Assembly: GCA_027293795.1 (NCBI GenBank)
Contig: JAPYLE010000209.1
Location: 1-6,525 of the forward strand
Direction: 5' to 3'
Length of the DNA: 6,525 nt
DNA from: Rickettsia endosymbiont of Ixodes persulcatus
GTDB lineage: Bacteria > Pseudomonadota > Alphaproteobacteria > Rickettsiales > Rickettsiaceae
This document shows positions 5,578 to 6,525 of this stretch, piece by piece (position 1 is the stretch's first letter; every line of letters begins with the position of its first letter). The notes under the pieces are model-generated. The model saw nothing but the letters and a program-made list of their open reading frames with translations. It had not been told where the DNA came from and ran no database searches. Position numbers and translations under genes: made by a program.

Positions 5578-6096
5578 ATGAATATTGACAGCACAAATAC
5601 TTTAGCATGCATAAAACCAATAGAAGATATATCAGGCGATATCAAAATCTATCCGCTTCCTCATATGAAAGTAGTGAAAGACTTAGTACCTGATATGTCG
5701 CATTTTTACGCACAATATGAATCGATAGAACCTTGGCTTAAAACCGATAGCCCTGCTCCTTCAAACTCTGAAAGGTTACAGTCGATTAAGGACCGAGAAA
5801 ATCTTGACGGTTTATATGAATGCATATTATGTGCTTGCTGTTCTACTTCCTGTCCTAGCTATTGGTGGAATGGTGATAAATATTTAGGCCCTGCAATTTT
5901 GTTGCAGGCTTATCGATGGGTTGCAGATTCACGGGATGATCATACCGGCGAACGTCTTGAAGCTTTAGAAGACCCGTTCAAGCTTTATCGTTGCCATACA
6001 ATTATGAACTGCACTAAAACCTGTCCTAAAGGCTTAAATCCTGCTAAAGCTACCAGTAAAATAAAAAGTTTAATTGCGGAACGTCATGGGGTGTGA
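5578..6096 (+). CDS. Residual 3' open frame of sdhB (C-terminal Fe-S domain)
   Basis: The uninterrupted + strand remainder of sdhB could be read from the ATG at 5578, which is Met90 of the restored protein, giving 172 aa. It keeps C100 of the [2Fe-2S] site and the whole C-terminal domain with ECILCACCSTSCP and the later cysteines HTIMNCTKTCP that bind the [4Fe-4S] and [3Fe-4S] clusters. It lacks the N-terminal ferredoxin domain, so it should not support electron transfer. No ribosome binding site is evident before 5578. An automatic annotation may call this a short SdhB; it is better seen as part of the interrupted gene. Confidence 0.5.
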   Translation: MNIDSTNTLACIKPIEDISGDIKIYPLPHMKVVKDLVPDMSHFYAQYESIEPWLKTDSPAPSNSERLQSIKDRENLDGLYECILCACCSTSCPSYWWNGDKYLGPAILLQAYRWVADSRDDHTGERLEALEDPFKLYRCHTIMNCTKTCPKGLNPAKATSKIKSLIAERHGV

Positions 6097-6130
6097 TTCT
6101 TAATTAATTATTTCTCAAAATGATAAAATA

Positions 6131-6443
6131 ATGAAAAAAGCAATTATTTTCTGTTGGCTATTTCTTAGTTCTATATCTTACGTTTTTGCCGTTGATTGTA
6201 ATAATGCTCTAAAACAAGATGACATGAATTATTGTGCCGGTGAAGAATATAAGAAAGTTGATAAGAAACTAAATCAAATATACCAAGAAATATTAAAACA
6301 TATTTCAGACGAATAAGAACAAGCTAATTTGCTTAAAAAATCCCAAAACATGGATTAAGTACCGAAAAGCTAAGTGTGAATTTCACAGGAGTTTCGCACT
6401 TAGCAAAAAATATGTTAATCTAACAAAAAAGAGTTTTAGTTAA
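6131..6443 (+). pseudogene. Decayed secreted DUF1311/LprI-like protein
   Basis: The ATG at 6131 opens a 61-codon frame. It starts with a clear signal peptide (MKKAIIFCWLFLSS, cleavage probably after VFA near residue 20), then VDCNNAL, DMNYCAGEEYKKVDKKLNQIY, typical of the LprI/DUF1311 family of small periplasmic proteins with paired cysteines. It stops at TAA 6314-6316, but homology continues in the same frame (EQANLLKKSQ). It then shifts by an indel in the A-run at 6345-6348 into the frame reading TWIKYRKAKCEF, the family's conserved W..YR...C block. That frame ends at 6441-6443, but the residues after CEF do not look like LprI. A CAA-to-TAA change and an A-run indel explain the lesions. No ribosome binding site is evident. 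The function of the family is not well defined; some members act as lysozyme inhibitors. Confidence 0.75.
6369..6404. repeat. 12-bp hairpin GCTAAGTGTGAA/TTCGCACTTAGC
   Basis: GCTAAGTGTGAA (6369-6380) pairs with TTCGCACTTAGC (6393-6404) in 11 of 12 positions, plus one G-T wobble, around a 12-nt loop. It lies within the decayed DUF1311 gene and 40 nt before the next start codon. On the + strand it is followed by A-rich, not T-rich, sequence, so it is not a standard terminator. It may mark the edge of inserted DNA or a short palindromic element. Confidence 0.5.
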
Positions 6444-6444
6444 G

Positions 6445-6525
6445 ATGGCAAGATCAAAATGTAGCAAAGACTTATATAAATCATTTTTACAAGCAAGTAG
6501 CGTAAGATATAGTGGTAAAGCATTA
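6445..6525 (+). CDS. Start of an unidentified ORF, possibly a transposase (runs off window)
   Basis: The ATG at 6445 begins 27 codons that stay open to the window end: MARSKCSKDLYKSFLQASSV, then RYSGKAL. The ATG follows the TAA at 6441-6443 by one base, with a weak GAG at 6431-6433. The short N-terminus faintly resembles the first residues of DDE-type transposases found in Rickettsia, in which a short helical segment precedes a domain with an SHD motif. That motif would lie beyond the window, so I cannot confirm it. The decayed gene directly upstream would fit a mobile element inserted here. It could equally be an ordinary hypothetical gene. Confidence 0.45.
   Translation, partial: MARSKCSKDLYKSFLQASSVRYSGKAL

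Larger units (their letters stand above)
5311..6096 (+). pseudogene. sdhB: Succinate dehydrogenase iron-sulfur subunit, interrupted by internal inversion
   Basis: SdhB carries the three Fe-S clusters that pass electrons from the flavoprotein SdhA to ubiquinone (complex II, inner membrane). The ATG at 5311 abuts the ftsH stop, with AAAGAGAG at 5296-5303 as ribosome binding site. Only MAELRLP reads correctly before the sequence switches to the wrong strand, and the frame stops at 5488-5490 after 59 codons. Residues ~8-86 of SdhB are found intact on the - strand between 5332 and 5564. Homology resumes on the + strand at 5565 and continues to the stop at 6094-6096. Flipping the segment gives exactly 262 codons (261 aa, the size I recall for rickettsial SdhB) and the [2Fe-2S] cysteines C80, C85, C88 and C100. 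The downstream cluster cysteines (C171, C174, C177, C181, C228, C234, C238) are all present. As written, no functional SdhB can be made. Confidence 0.9.

Noticed and set aside
5307..5645. A 112-codon - strand open frame overlapping the start of sdhB, looking like a separate small iron-sulfur protein
   Set aside because: Its middle is the inverted SdhB segment, and both its ends are antisense to the true sdhB flanks. It has no sensible start and is not an independent gene.

Overview
The window is AT-rich, with genes, order and repeats typical of Rickettsia (Alphaproteobacteria, obligate intracellular), probably a spotted-fever-group or related lineage. This rests on recognising the protein sequences, the rpsF-rpsR-rplI and tilS-ftsH-sdhB order, and the palindromic interspersed repeats. 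The species cannot be fixed from sequence alone.

Layout. Positions 1-317 are a leader with two hairpins and a good sigma70-type promoter (TTGAAT, 17 nt, TATAAA). Positions 318-1522 hold a compact ribosomal operon: rpsF (S6), rpsR (S18) and rplI (L9). Positions 1523-2024 are about 500 nt of terminator and repeat DNA: a degenerate Rickettsia-type repeat, an A/T hairpin terminator, a perfect 50-bp palindrome, and a GC-richer repeat-like block that is open in frame with the next gene. Positions 2025-3320 are tilS (tRNA-Ile lysidine synthetase) and 3403-5310 are ftsH (membrane AAA+ zinc protease). Positions 5311-6096 are sdhB (succinate dehydrogenase iron-sulfur subunit), abutting ftsH. Positions 6131-6443 are a decayed secreted DUF1311/LprI-like gene. 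From 6445 to the end is the start of another ORF, possibly a transposase.

The standout observation is in sdhB. Its 5' third is inverted in place. The start (MAELRLP) and the last ~175 codons read on the + strand, but the roughly 233-nt segment encoding residues ~8-86, including half of the [2Fe-2S] cysteine motif, lies on the - strand. It is bounded by 12/13-bp inverted repeats that differ by one base. Flipping 5332-5564 restores an uninterrupted 261-codon sdhB with no gain or loss of bases. As written, the gene stops after 59 codons. This is a real inactivating or reversible inversion, or a template-switch/chimera artifact, and read-level data would decide.

The intact genes are housekeeping: ribosome assembly, decoding of AUA codons, and membrane protein quality control. 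sdhB would feed electrons from succinate into the quinone pool if restored. The right end shows gene decay and possibly an incoming mobile element.
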